Origin: CBDHHC01 sp965263345
GTDB lineage: Bacteria; Pseudomonadota; Alphaproteobacteria; Rhizobiales; CBDHHC01
Length of the DNA: 64,000 nucleotides
Assembly: GCA_965263345.1 (NCBI GenBank)
Contig: CBDHHC010000024.1
Coordinates: 682,001 to 746,000, forward strand
Direction of reading: 5' to 3'
Shown here: positions 8,049 to 17,021 of the stretch, one piece after another
How positions within the stretch are numbered: position 1 is the stretch's first letter
Layout: every line of letters begins with the position of its first letter
Made by a program: the position numbers and the translations under genes
The notes under the pieces: generated by a model
The model's input: the letters and a program-made list of their open reading frames with translations, nothing else
Database searches by the model: none
Told to the model about the DNA's origin: nothing

Positions 8049-9041
8049 TTACAAAGCTTTACTTATCTTAATTGCAACTGGTAACATAACGACCACTAAA
8101 ATCACAGGAAAAACAAATAATCCTAATGGTAATACAAGCTTAGCAGGTAGCGCATGGGCTTTTTCTTCTGCATAAGCAACTCTTTTATCTCGCATTTCAT
8201 CACTATAAATGCGTAATGCATTCGTCAAACTGGTTCCTAATTCTTCGGTTTGTTGCAATAAAGACCCTAAACTCAGAATTTCTTCAAACCCAACACGTCG
8301 TGCAAAGTTCTCAATTGCTTCATACAATGGCTTGCCAGCTTGGAGTTCCAAACCAATATAAAATAGATTTGCTCCTAAATAAGGATAGCTATGCGCAAGT
8401 TCACGGCTAATACGTTCAATTGATGCTCTTGGCGTAATACCTGCCTCGGCTGAAACCACCATCAAATCCATAAAATCAGGAAACCCACGCCAACATTCTT
8501 GTTTTAAATAAACTTGTCTTCTATCAAGATAAATCTTCGGCAAGATGAATGCGAGTAGTATAAGACAAATACATATCGCAAACTTCAAAATAGGAGATAG
8601 TGTTTCTGAAAAAGAAGAAGCATAAAGAAATCCTATGCTCATCGATAAAGCTAGCATAATACAAATAGCATAAAACCAATAAACAGCGGACAAACTAAAG
8701 AAACCGGCTTTGATCAATTCATGCCTTATATTGGAGACTTTTTGATCCCCAATTTTAGATAAATCATGCTCAACAGAGAATAAAATTTCGGCATCTTGTG
8801 ATAGTTTCTGATGAGATAAAGAAGTGCTGTTGTGTTGAGCCTGAGATACGTGAGACTGTAGAAGAGGATCAAGAGCAAGCCTGTTTGTTCTTTGCCTTAT
8901 CTTAATACGAAAACTAAAATGTTGAATGACAGCGAATATCAATAAGAAAACGCACATAAAAACAAGCCCAGAAATTATAATTTCCAGATTTGCTTCAATG
9001 TAAATAAACCAAAGCTCTAATTGTTCTTCTAAATAAGCCAT
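8049..9041 (-). CDS. tadC: Tad pilus inner-membrane platform protein TadC
   Basis: 330 residues with a type II secretion system F domain. There is an N-terminal membrane helix, a pair of central helices, a cytoplasmic helical domain with the family block DFMDLMVVSAEAGITPRASIERIS (about residues 185-208) and LGTSLTNALRIYSDEMRDKR (about 270), and C-terminal membrane helices ending near ALPAKLVLPLGLFVFP. It forms the inner-membrane platform with TadB, on which the CpaF ATPase acts. Its start codon shares one base with the tadB stop, so the two are translationally coupled. Confidence 0.92.
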   Translation of the reverse strand: MAYLEEQLELWFIYIEANLEIIISGLVFMCVFLLIFAVIQHFSFRIKIRQRTNRLALDPLLQSHVSQAQHNSTSLSHQKLSQDAEILFSVEHDLSKIGDQKVSNIRHELIKAGFFSLSAVYWFYAICIMLALSMSIGFLYASSFSETLSPILKFAICICLILLAFILPKIYLDRRQVYLKQECWRGFPDFMDLMVVSAEAGITPRASIERISRELAHSYPYLGANLFYIGLELQAGKPLYEAIENFARRVGFEEILSLGSLLQQTEELGTSLTNALRIYSDEMRDKRVAYAEEKAHALPAKLVLPLGLFVFPVILVVVMLPVAIKISKAL

Positions 9042-10012
9042 CAGATACTAAAATTCACCATTCTATACATTATATAGTTTCCAAACAACATCCATAAAAC
9101 ACACGCAGCCAGTATCGGTTGGACGATTGGATTATTCCACACCTCTCCATAAAAATTTGGTGACACGTAAGAAATAACGAGGAACAATACCAATGGGAGA
9201 AATGTTAAGAATATTGCGGAAAAACGACCTTCAGCGGAAAGGGCTTTTACTTTTCTGCGCAGCTTAAACCTATTCCGGACAACCGCGGACAACCCAGTAA
9301 GAATTTCTGATAAATTTCCACCTGTCTTAGTTTGCATCGATACAGCTACAACAACCAGAGAAAGGTCATCTTGTCCGACACGTGTTCTCAAGTTAGACAT
9401 CGCTGTTTCAAGGTCCAATCCATAGGTAAGTTCATCAGAGGTAATTTTAAATTCGCCACCTATAGGTTCTGGCATCTCACGCGAAACCATGTGCAAAGCC
9501 ATAGGAACTGGATGACCAGCTTTGAGACAACGAACCAAGACATCAATAGCATCAGGAAGCTGCTCTTCAAAGTTTCTCAAACGACTTGTGCGATGAAACC
9601 TTAGAGCGAAATAAGGTATAGCTATGCCCATTAACACAGCAGCAAAACACGATAAATACCAATTATAACTCAGAAATGTTCCCAGGAAGAGTACAATTGA
9701 AAAGATTGATATAGCACCAAAAAAAATCGTACCAATACCCCAACTAACACCTGATTGCAAAATGAGTTTATTTAACCAAATGATGGGTAACGAATAATCG
9801 CCTTCTGCTGTTAAGCTTCGTCTACGGCGAAGCTCAGCGAGCCTTTCAAGACTTCTATCAAGTCGATCTTCTGGAATAAGACGCTTTGATATTCTCTGCC
9901 TATAAACTGATTGCCTAAATATATGCAAAAACAAAAGAGTTAATGCTAAAAATGTAGCAATAAATACAAACAAAGCAAAAATAGACGTGTCTGAGAAAAA
10001 TACCTGTTTCAT
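9041..10012 (-). CDS. tadB: Tad pilus inner-membrane platform protein TadB
   Basis: 323 residues with a type II secretion F domain: an N-terminal helix, LPDAIDVLVRCLKAGHPVPMALHMV (about residues 155-180) and TGGNLSEILTGLSAVVRNRFKLRRKVKALSAEGR (about 225-258), followed by two C-terminal membrane helices. This pattern distinguishes TadB from TadC. It pairs with TadC in the pilus base. It starts 2 bases from the cpaF stop and overlaps tadC by one base, as part of a tightly packed operon. Confidence 0.92.
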   Translation of the reverse strand: MKQVFFSDTSIFALFVFIATFLALTLLFLHIFRQSVYRQRISKRLIPEDRLDRSLERLAELRRRRSLTAEGDYSLPIIWLNKLILQSGVSWGIGTIFFGAISIFSIVLFLGTFLSYNWYLSCFAAVLMGIAIPYFALRFHRTSRLRNFEEQLPDAIDVLVRCLKAGHPVPMALHMVSREMPEPIGGEFKITSDELTYGLDLETAMSNLRTRVGQDDLSLVVVAVSMQTKTGGNLSEILTGLSAVVRNRFKLRRKVKALSAEGRFSAIFLTFLPLVLFLVISYVSPNFYGEVWNNPIVQPILAACVLWMLFGNYIMYRMVNFSI

Positions 10013-10014
10013 AA

Positions 10015-11430
10015 CTATAACGCTTGCCCTGGAACAAAAGCATCTTGACCAACATTCACCCCGATAGTATCTAGAGCATCTATATAGGTTGGTCGCATTC
10101 CTGTTGCTCTAAATTCACCATAGATACGTCCATCAGGCCCTGTATGTGTTGGAATGAATTTGTAAATTTCTTGCATCTGAACAACATGACCTTCCATGCC
10201 AGTTATTTCAGAAATATTTACGATACGTCTTTTACCATCACTAAATCTTTGCAATTGAATAACAACCTGAATTGCTGAAGCGATATGATTGCGTATACTA
10301 TTCTCAGTCATAGACAGCCCTGCCATACCGACCATCTGTTCCAAACGAGAAATCGCATCTCGTGGACTGTTAGCGTGAATTGTTGCCATTGAACCTTCAT
10401 GACCAGTTGTCATGGCCTGCATCATGTCAAAAGCTTCTTCACCACGCACCTCACCGACAATAATACGGTCAGGTCGCATACGAAGAGCATTCTTAACCAA
10501 TTCACGTTGGCGGATTTCCCCCTTACCTTCTAAGTTAGGAGGACGTGTCTCCAACCTTCCGACATGTGGTTGTTGCAACTGAAGCTCAGCAGCATCCTCA
10601 ATTGTAATCAGTCTCTCTTTATCAGAAATAAAATTAGACAGTGCATTAAGGAAAGTAGTTTTACCAGAACCAGTACCACCGGATATCAGCATAGTTATGC
10701 GACCACGAACTGACCCTTGTAACATATCAGCCATCTGGGGACGTAAAGTTTCATTCCCAACAAGTCGTCCCATATCATAGGGTCTTTTGGGAAATTTACG
10801 GATAGACACCAATGGCCCATCAACTGATATAGGGCGAATAGCAACGTTAATCCTTGAACCATCTTGTAGTCTAGCATCAACCATTGGCTGAGATTCATCT
10901 ACGCGACGCCCAACAGCACCCACAATCTTATTTACAATACGAAGAACATGAGATTCATCTTTAAACCCAGCAGGAACTGCTTCAAGAACTCCATTTCTTT
11001 CGACATAAACAGCCTTGTGTGTATTGATCAAAATATCTGTTACCGTTGGATCTTTTAGAAGAGGCTCAATGGGCCCAAGACCTACTAATTCATCAATAAT
11101 CTCATCAACAAACTCGACGAGTTCATTTGAATTCAAAGCAAGCTTCTCAGAAAGAATGTAATTAGTAACGATATCAAATATTTGCTTGTGCAGCTCTTCT
11201 TTGGAGAGTTTTTCAATGGCTGAGAGATTAAGCTCATCAATGAGTTTTCGATGCAAACGAACCTTGGCATCAATAAACTTAGGCTTTAGAAGTTCATTAT
11301 TCTCATAATCAGTTTCACGTACAATATCATCGCCAGAATCAGCAACATTCGATTGTTGCCTCTCAACATGGACCAAATTTTCATTACTGTTAACGCGTTT
11401 AAACCGATTAAGCATAGTATATTCATTCAT
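10015..11430 (-). CDS. cpaF: Tad pilus assembly ATPase CpaF/TadA
   Basis: 471 residues and a member of the secretion ATPase (VirB11/GspE-like) superfamily. Visible motifs are Walker A SGGTGSGKTTFLNALS (about residue 250), an Asp box (LITIEDAAELQL), Walker B-region MRPDRIIVGEVRGEEAFDM and a His box (MTTGHEGSMATIHANS). The N-terminal ~90 residues hold a helical domain (DELVGLGPIEPLLKDPTVTDI). It hydrolyses ATP in the cytoplasm to drive Flp polymerisation through TadB/TadC. The length is normal for the CpaF branch. Confidence 0.96.
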   Translation of the reverse strand: MNEYTMLNRFKRVNSNENLVHVERQQSNVADSGDDIVRETDYENNELLKPKFIDAKVRLHRKLIDELNLSAIEKLSKEELHKQIFDIVTNYILSEKLALNSNELVEFVDEIIDELVGLGPIEPLLKDPTVTDILINTHKAVYVERNGVLEAVPAGFKDESHVLRIVNKIVGAVGRRVDESQPMVDARLQDGSRINVAIRPISVDGPLVSIRKFPKRPYDMGRLVGNETLRPQMADMLQGSVRGRITMLISGGTGSGKTTFLNALSNFISDKERLITIEDAAELQLQQPHVGRLETRPPNLEGKGEIRQRELVKNALRMRPDRIIVGEVRGEEAFDMMQAMTTGHEGSMATIHANSPRDAISRLEQMVGMAGLSMTENSIRNHIASAIQVVIQLQRFSDGKRRIVNISEITGMEGHVVQMQEIYKFIPTHTGPDGRIYGEFRATGMRPTYIDALDTIGVNVGQDAFVPGQAL

Positions 11431-11471
11431 AAGTTAAATTAAATAAAATCAAACCCAACAACTATTCAAAC

Positions 11472-12641
11472 TCAAAGCCCTAAGGCTTTGGACAATTCTT
11501 TTGTAACTCTATTGGATTTTTTTAATTGCGATAATGCTTCACCGCGATTAATAGCTTCCTCAACCAAGCGTCTATCTTCAGAAACAAAGTAGATATCATC
11601 ATATCCAAGCACATCAAAGGCATCTTGTTTAACCAAACCAGATCCTATTAACTGCTGCCTGTGTTTGTTCACGATGATATTTGTTTCTAAATTACTCAGT
11701 TTTTTCTCTTTAATACTATCCATCAAAGATTTTGCATGTTGTAAGGCCGGTACTGTAAATTCAGTCACAACAAACATTTTATCAGCACCATGCATAACGC
11801 TATCCATCCATGGAAACCAGATACCAGGAAGGTCAATAACAAAATTATCAAACATATCTGAAACAAGGCCGAGAATATTTTCGACAAATTCTGTATTAAC
11901 TGGTTTAAATTCTGTAGGAGACCTTGGTGCGCCAAGCACAGATACACCTGAACTGTGAGTAGCAAGCATGACTTCCAGAAGCTGTTCATCTAATCGACTA
12001 GGATTTGCGATTATTTCATCAATTTCTAGTCCAGGCTTTATATCAAGATAATCAGACACGGAACCAGTTTGAAAATTCAAATCAACAATACATGTCCTAC
12101 TATCTTCTTTAAAACTCTTCTCAGCTAGTATGAATGCAGTTTCTATAGACAAAACCGTGTTACCAACACCACCAACTGTTGGCAAAAAAGTATAACAGGT
12201 TGAACGAGCACCAGACGAGACCACAGGCTTGTCTTTGATAGCTTTTTGACAAGCATGCATTAGGTCTAGTTTAACAGATGATTTTGGTAACCAATCCTCA
12301 ACTCCTAAATGCAAAAGCTTCCGCACCGTATCAGTATCTAAACCATCTGATACAACGATTATTGGGGCTTTGGTCCACCCCTCAACAGTCAGTGCCTCAA
12401 GAGCATTAAGATCTAATTGAGCTTCCTGATTTATTTCAATAATCAATAATGATGTATTCGATTTCTTGAGATATGTTTTTTGAGTAAGAATTTTACCATG
12501 AACAACATTAAGATCAAATCCAGCAACAGGATCAAAAATAGCTCTGACACTATCCTGAAGATTTTGATCGGTAGTAACAAGTGTAATACTTGTCATCTGA
12601 TCAGAACCAGTTCCCTGTTTTGAATACATTGTGATGTCCAT
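11472..12641 (-). CDS. cpaE: Pilus localisation protein CpaE/TadZ, ParA/MinD-like
   Basis: 389 residues. A degenerate receiver-like domain occupies about residues 17-135, with VVSDGLDTDTVRKLLHLGVEDWL resembling a CheY fold. It is followed by a ParA/MinD-type P-loop domain. The P-loop reads VGGVGNTVLS: the Lys expected before Thr is Asn, a deviation also known among TadZ proteins. Other motifs are CIVDLNFQTGSVSDYLDI, VIDLPGIW and VTEFTVPALQHAKSL. TadZ/CpaE proteins place the pilus machinery at the cell pole. ATG at 12641 has a weak GAG ribosome site; a second in-frame ATG lies 12 bases in. Confidence 0.9.
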   Translation of the reverse strand: MDITMYSKQGTGSDQMTSITLVTTDQNLQDSVRAIFDPVAGFDLNVVHGKILTQKTYLKKSNTSLLIIEINQEAQLDLNALEALTVEGWTKAPIIVVSDGLDTDTVRKLLHLGVEDWLPKSSVKLDLMHACQKAIKDKPVVSSGARSTCYTFLPTVGGVGNTVLSIETAFILAEKSFKEDSRTCIVDLNFQTGSVSDYLDIKPGLEIDEIIANPSRLDEQLLEVMLATHSSGVSVLGAPRSPTEFKPVNTEFVENILGLVSDMFDNFVIDLPGIWFPWMDSVMHGADKMFVVTEFTVPALQHAKSLMDSIKEKKLSNLETNIIVNKHRQQLIGSGLVKQDAFDVLGYDDIYFVSEDRRLVEEAINRGEALSQLKKSNRVTKELSKALGL

Positions 12642-12704
12642 TTATTCTCAAAAATGTAAAATATTGCTCTCCTGTGTAGACACGTGAGAGCAATACTAAA
12701 TCGA

Positions 12705-13037
12705 TTACTGTGTAATTTCGCCTTGCGGATTACTGTTAATAGACCCTTTATTTGCAGAGTCACCATTATCATTAGTGAATCCTTTAACTTTATCAGCCTG
12801 ATATCTGCCAACAGACTTAGCCCCAACTGTACCATCATGTTTTAAGTCAGTGTTTCTAACACCTTTTGGCCACGGGTTAACAGTATGCGTTGCTTTATTT
12901 GTATTAACAGCCTCACCAAGATTTGCAGTAATACTGTCTTTTCTTGCCAAATATCTTTCTTCATTACAGCCTGATAGAAAAACAGCTGAAGCTACAAAAA
13001 TACTAACAAAGAGAGTTTTATTTAAACTTATAGTCAT
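12705..13037 (-). CDS. Small lipoprotein in the CpaD position
   Basis: About 110 residues. The signal sequence MTISLNKTLFVSIFVASAV ends in the lipobox LSGC, followed by a hydrophilic region with NPWPKGVRNTDLKHDG and an Asn/Gly/Ser-rich tail. It sits exactly where cpaD (the outer-membrane lipoprotein of the Caulobacter pilus) is found, between the secretin and cpaE genes, but is about half the usual size. The start at 13037 is chosen because AAAGGGG lies 6 bases upstream and the signal peptide begins there. It overlaps the secretin stop by 20 bases. A pilotin-like role for the secretin is an inference from position and lipidation. Confidence 0.7.
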   Translation of the reverse strand: MTISLNKTLFVSIFVASAVFLSGCNEERYLARKDSITANLGEAVNTNKATHTVNPWPKGVRNTDLKHDGTVGAKSVGRYQADKVKGFTNDNGDSANKGSINSNPQGEITQ

Positions 13038-14586
13038 CGTAAGCCCCTTTAGCTCCGCCACCAATTTTTGGTCCATTTTCTAGTTCTAAAATATGTCCCT
13101 GACTAGGGTTAGGTCTTTTAGCCGGCACTTCTTGAATACCATTTAGGAAAAACTCACCATCATTACTGGCAACTCTGCGATCTAACGGTGTAATCAAACG
13201 TTCACCAGGAGCCTTTGGTTTCACCAAACGGGGAGTAACAATAATAACAAGATCAGTTTCATCTTTTTGATAAGCCGCACTTCTAAAAAGTGTCCCAAGA
13301 ACTGGAACCGAACCAATCCAAGGAAGTTGTCTTTGAGCTTTACTGTGATTTGACTGAAGAAGGCCAGCAACTGCAAAGCTTTGCCCATCTCGCAACTCAA
13401 TAGTAGTTTCAGCACGACGAACAACCAAACTCGGAATTTCAGCACTGCCTACGCGTACTGTATTCGATAGATCAAGCTCACTGACTTCTGGTAGAATTTT
13501 AAGATTAATCAATCCATTGGCTAGAACTGTAGGCGTGAAATTCAATCCAATACCAAATTTCTTAAATTCTACAGTAATTTTATCATCACCGCTATCAACA
13601 GGAAATGGGAACTCTCCACCAGCAAGGAAACTGGCATTCTGACCTGATAATGTAATAAGATTTGGTTCTGCAAGACGTCTGGCTAAGCCGCGCTCCTCAA
13701 GAGCCTGAATAAATACATCAACTTTAAGACCACTATTCAATACATTAGCAACAGCGGAACCAAAAGGCACACTACTTGAAGCAAGTCCACCTAGTATGTT
13801 TCTAAGCAATGGTATTTGATTACCATCACCATCAACACCACCTCCTGATACTGAATCCGCCTGAGTAATTCCGAAAAACTTAGATCCCTTTTGAACCCCT
13901 AAACCAACACCTAAATCTCTACCAGAGTTACGCTTTGCTTCAACAAAACGAACTTCTAACATAACTTGTTGTGGGCTTGTAATTGCTAAACCATTTGTAA
14001 CAGCCTTAGGAGCAATTTGTTCCGCAAATGTCATCGCTTTTTTGATCGCGACAGCATCGCGGACATGGCCGGTTAAAAGAACTTTACCATTAACAGAACT
14101 GACTTCAATATTTTGCCCGGGAAGCTCCTTAGCCAATCTTAAACGCAAGGCTTCAAGATCATAAGTTACCTCAATATCAACAATGCCCATCACATTCTTG
14201 TTTGCATCAAGAACTGACATTCTTGTCATACCAATCTTTTTACCCAGCACATAGATTGATCGATCTGTTAGCGGCACAACATCTGCAATATCAGAACTAC
14301 CAATCAACACCTCTTTAAATGGACGATCCACACGAACAGTCTCAGATTTAAACTGAGTAACTTTCATATGAACGATATTACCATTCGTTTTCAAATGATG
14401 AACTTCTGACCGACCTGCCGCATGAGAAGTCGAAGTTAACAAGATTGTAAAACAAACAATAAATGAAAATATTCCAAATAATGATTTCGATATATCACTC
14501 ATTGTTTTTTCACGGAAATACCCAGGGATAAAACAGACCATGCTGTCCTGCCCATTAGGTTTATATTCTGTCTGAGGCACTGCCAC
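13018..14586 (-). CDS. cpaC: Tad pilus outer-membrane secretin CpaC/RcpA
   Basis: 522 residues from GTG at 14586. A signal peptide-like segment (SLFGIFSFIVCFTILLTSTS) starts near residue 34, followed by an N-terminal secretin domain (VLIGSSDIADVVPLTDRSIYVLGKKIG), a BON-like domain (VSSVNGKVLLTGHVRDAV), and the secretin core: MLEVRFVEAKRNSGRDLGVG, EPNLITLSGQNASFLAGGEFP, KKFGIGLNFTPTVL and ELRDGQSFAVAGLLQS. It forms the outer-membrane ring for the pilus. GTG at 14586 has a strong GGGGAG site 8 bases upstream. ATG at 14502 would give a conventional-length signal peptide but has no ribosome site, so the true N-terminus is unsettled. Confidence 0.93.
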   Translation of the reverse strand: MAVPQTEYKPNGQDSMVCFIPGYFREKTMSDISKSLFGIFSFIVCFTILLTSTSHAAGRSEVHHLKTNGNIVHMKVTQFKSETVRVDRPFKEVLIGSSDIADVVPLTDRSIYVLGKKIGMTRMSVLDANKNVMGIVDIEVTYDLEALRLRLAKELPGQNIEVSSVNGKVLLTGHVRDAVAIKKAMTFAEQIAPKAVTNGLAITSPQQVMLEVRFVEAKRNSGRDLGVGLGVQKGSKFFGITQADSVSGGGVDGDGNQIPLLRNILGGLASSSVPFGSAVANVLNSGLKVDVFIQALEERGLARRLAEPNLITLSGQNASFLAGGEFPFPVDSGDDKITVEFKKFGIGLNFTPTVLANGLINLKILPEVSELDLSNTVRVGSAEIPSLVVRRAETTIELRDGQSFAVAGLLQSNHSKAQRQLPWIGSVPVLGTLFRSAAYQKDETDLVIIVTPRLVKPKAPGERLITPLDRRVASNDGEFFLNGIQEVPAKRPNPSQGHILELENGPKIGGGAKGAYDDYKFK

Positions 14587-14622
14587 TTTATTATCTCCCC
14601 GTAAAACACCCGATAAATTTAT

Positions 14623-15537
14623 TTACTCAGAAATTATCCTGTTTAAAGAATCTACAAATCCATTATCCTGCGGTTCTTGTTCTACTGATTGAAAACGTCG
14701 AACATCACTAGGAACGTTATACTCTTTCCGACTTCCAGAACGATAAATAGTCACTGATGGCGATTCAGTATTCGTTAACTTATTTCCATCTCGCTTAAGC
14801 AAGTCATCAATATCAATACGTCTTGTTATAGCCTCATCATTTGCACCAACACCACGCAGCATAAGGGATAGAGTTCCCACTGATGTGGCGAGTGCAAGTT
14901 TCTGTGCCTGAATAGTATTTACTTCTAATGTTACAGTTTTTGCAGGTTTTTTGCTTTTATTTAAATCTGCTGACTGGTCAATGGCTAAAACTTTAACATT
15001 CTGCAACAGAATATCAGTAAACGCTTTTTGTCTTTTTCCACCCTCAACACTTGAGTTTGCGCCTCGAGTAAGGGCAATATCTACATAATCCTGTGGGTTG
15101 ATTAACCCACCCACCCCACGAACATCATTAACACGAATTGTTACAGCACGTTTATCTTCACTAATGACAGTGGACAGTGAGGCTTTTTGGCCTGGCTTAG
15201 TAATTTTGCTTCTTAAAATCGGTTCATTTACCGCAACAGCAACCAACACCTGTCGCTTGCCAGATTTCAGTAACTTCTTAATATTTGTAAATGCACCCTT
15301 TGGAACAGATTTTTTAGGCCAAGGAATTGTTGTAATATTTTTGGCACTTAGTTGATTACCAAACTTAAGGGATTTGCGGGCAACAACAACAGAAGCCATT
15401 TTAAGGTTTCTGACAGCCTCTGTTTTCACAACAACAGGCTGAGATTTCTGATTTTGCAACCAAACACGGGCTAAAAGCGCTGCAAGCACTGCACAAATAG
15501 CAGCCGTAGCAACAATTATGATAGTACTTAATCGCAT
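14623..15537 (-). CDS. cpaB: Flp pilus assembly protein CpaB/RcpC
   Basis: 304 residues. There is an N-terminal membrane anchor (TIIIVATAAICAVLAALLA), a SAF domain (SVVVARKSLKFGNQLSAKNI, then VNEPILRSKITKPGQ), and the RcpC/CpaB block KRAVTIRVNDVRGVGGLINPQDYVDIALTRG. Late conserved text includes VTLEVNTIQAQKLALATSVGTLSLMLR. The SAF fold suggests peptidoglycan or glycan binding in the periplasm, supporting the secretin. It lies between flp and cpaC in the standard order. Confidence 0.92.
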   Translation of the reverse strand: MRLSTIIIVATAAICAVLAALLARVWLQNQKSQPVVVKTEAVRNLKMASVVVARKSLKFGNQLSAKNITTIPWPKKSVPKGAFTNIKKLLKSGKRQVLVAVAVNEPILRSKITKPGQKASLSTVISEDKRAVTIRVNDVRGVGGLINPQDYVDIALTRGANSSVEGGKRQKAFTDILLQNVKVLAIDQSADLNKSKKPAKTVTLEVNTIQAQKLALATSVGTLSLMLRGVGANDEAITRRIDIDDLLKRDGNKLTNTESPSVTIYRSGSRKEYNVPSDVRRFQSVEQEPQDNGFVDSLNRIISE

Positions 15538-15634
15538 GATAGCAGAAACCTCAACCTAGATGGTGATAATCAACAATACTTAAAATATTTATATTGATGA
15601 AGAACCTGCCCTGCATCTGTATCCTACTGCACCT

Positions 15635-15817
15635 TCAGGAGCTGATTGGTTGTCTAATGAATGTACCAAGTTCAGTGAAAGCAGTTGAAAGATCTACTGA
15701 AAATGCTCCTAGAGCAACAATAGTACCTACAGCGATAATAGCGACAACAAGCGCATATTCCATCATAGTTGCACCGCGTTCGCTTTTCTTAAAACGTTTA
15801 ATGATATTTTTGAGCAT
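15635..15817 (-). CDS. flp: Flp/Fap-type major pilin
   Basis: 60 residues. The leader MLKNIIKRFKKSERG ends at the Gly cleaved by the prepilin peptidase. The mature protein starts ATMMEYALVVAIIAVGTIVALGAF, a classic Flp hydrophobic helix with Glu5 and the adjacent Tyr of the Flp motif. An AGGGGAG ribosome site precedes the ATG by 7 bases, consistent with high expression. It is the first gene of the minus-strand pilus series, and the gap of about 410 bases upstream must hold its promoter. The short acidic-poor tail is typical of Flp subunits. Confidence 0.95.
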   Translation of the reverse strand: MLKNIIKRFKKSERGATMMEYALVVAIIAVGTIVALGAFSVDLSTAFTELGTFIRQPISS

Positions 15818-16229
15818 GAGTTTGCTCCCCTGTTTACTGTTAAATTGAACAAAGCAAATGCACTTAGTTTATAAAGTTGTACATTTGAAGCTCTTCCAAT
15901 TTTTTCAAGTTAATGAATTGAGCTCAGCACGAAAATATACGATTTAGTAATCATTTGTACAGTTAAATCTTTTACTTAAATATTTGCCATAAGTATATAT
16001 TTTTTATGATTCTTTTTATTTTAGCCATTAGATTCAATAAGATACTAAATCACATGAGCGAGGGCATCTTAGTGCTTTTTCTGCAACACAAGTTATTTTA
16101 GAGAAAAAGACGCAATTTTTTCATATTTTACAAATATTAATGACACTTTCTTGATTATTTAGATTATGATTCTACTCACAGCGAGTTATGAAAAAATATT
16201 TTCATAACTTCGTTGAAAATTCAAATGAC
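15818..16229. other. Intergenic region upstream of flp and downstream of znuB
   Basis: AT-rich spacer of 412 bases. It must contain the flp promoter (minus strand) and the znuB 3' end. No CtrA box pair (TTAA-N7-TTAA), sigma-54 site or convincing -35/-10 pair could be found by eye. The only clear structure is the 11-bp inverted repeat at 16184-16209. An unsupported 31-codon frame at 16006-16101 has no ribosome site. Confidence 0.5.
16184..16209. repeat. Perfect 11-bp inverted repeat after znuB
   Basis: AGTTATGAAAA and TTTTCATAACT are exact reverse complements separated by 4 bases. The repeat lies 20 bases beyond the znuB stop. No T tract follows on the minus strand, so it is either a weak terminator hairpin or an operator-like palindrome for an unknown regulator. 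Confidence 0.6.
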
Positions 16230-17021
16230 TTATTTTAATGATTTGAATGGAACAAAACTAACTAAGAAGCAAAAAAGCGAAACAAATACGATTGTTGGAC
16301 TCGCTGGAGTATCTAATAAGAAAGCTCCATAAATACCAAACACAACAGATAAAGCTCCAAAAAATATTGCAATAACAGCCATTTGTTCTGGCCCTGAAGC
16401 AAATCGCCTAGCAGCAGCGGCTGGAATAATCAACAAAGCTGTTATTAATAAAATCCCAACTATTTTCATAGTAAGTGCAATTAACCCAGAAATCAAAAGC
16501 ATAAATATAAAACGCGCTTGTTCAGGTTGCATCCCTTCAGCTTTAGCTAATTCATAACTTGTTGTTTCAGCTAGCAGTTTCTTCCAAATAAGAACCAGAC
16601 ATATAACACCCACAATACAACAAAGATAAATAATCCAAATATCCGTTGTCGAAACAGCTAAAATTTCACCAAAAAGATACCCCATAAGATGACTCTGCCC
16701 TGGCGAAATAAAGGATAAACAGACTAATCCAATTGCAAGAGAACCATGTGAAAGAATACCCAAAAGAGAGTCGCTTGATAAGGTCTGCTGCCTTTGCAGA
16801 TATGTTAAAAGAAGAGCAATACAAACGGCAATTGTAAACACACCAATAATCAAATTAACATCTAATAAAATTGCCAGACTAACCCCAAGCAAAGAGGAAT
16901 GCGCAACAGTATCTCCGAAATAAGCCATACGTCGCCATATAATAAAACACCCCAGCGGCCCCGCTAATAAGGAAATACCAATACCTGCAAGAATTCCATT
17001 TAGGAGCAAACTATCAATCAT
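16230..17021 (-). CDS. znuB: Zinc ABC transporter permease ZnuB
   Basis: 263 residues and an ABC-3 family permease with about eight membrane helices. Family motifs are GPLGCFIIWRRMAYFGDTVAHSSLLGVSLA near residue 25, SHGSLAIGLV and the C-terminal ALLIIPAAAARRFA. The start at 17021 is set by CAGGAG six bases upstream; ATG 17027 abuts that site and longer frames extend into znuC. The gene overlaps the znuC stop by 8 bases. With ZnuC and ZnuA it imports Zn(II) across the inner membrane. Regulation is expected from the Zur box at 17857. Confidence 0.93.
   Translation of the reverse strand: MIDSLLLNGILAGIGISLLAGPLGCFIIWRRMAYFGDTVAHSSLLGVSLAILLDVNLIIGVFTIAVCIALLLTYLQRQQTLSSDSLLGILSHGSLAIGLVCLSFISPGQSHLMGYLFGEILAVSTTDIWIIYLCCIVGVICLVLIWKKLLAETTSYELAKAEGMQPEQARFIFMLLISGLIALTMKIVGILLITALLIIPAAAARRFASGPEQMAVIAIFFGALSVVFGIYGAFLLDTPASPTIVFVSLFCFLVSFVPFKSLK

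Noticed and set aside
16006..16101. A 31-codon frame in the spacer upstream of flp
   Set aside because: It has no ribosome site, an ordinary composition for a chance frame in AT-rich DNA, and no terminator or promoter around it.
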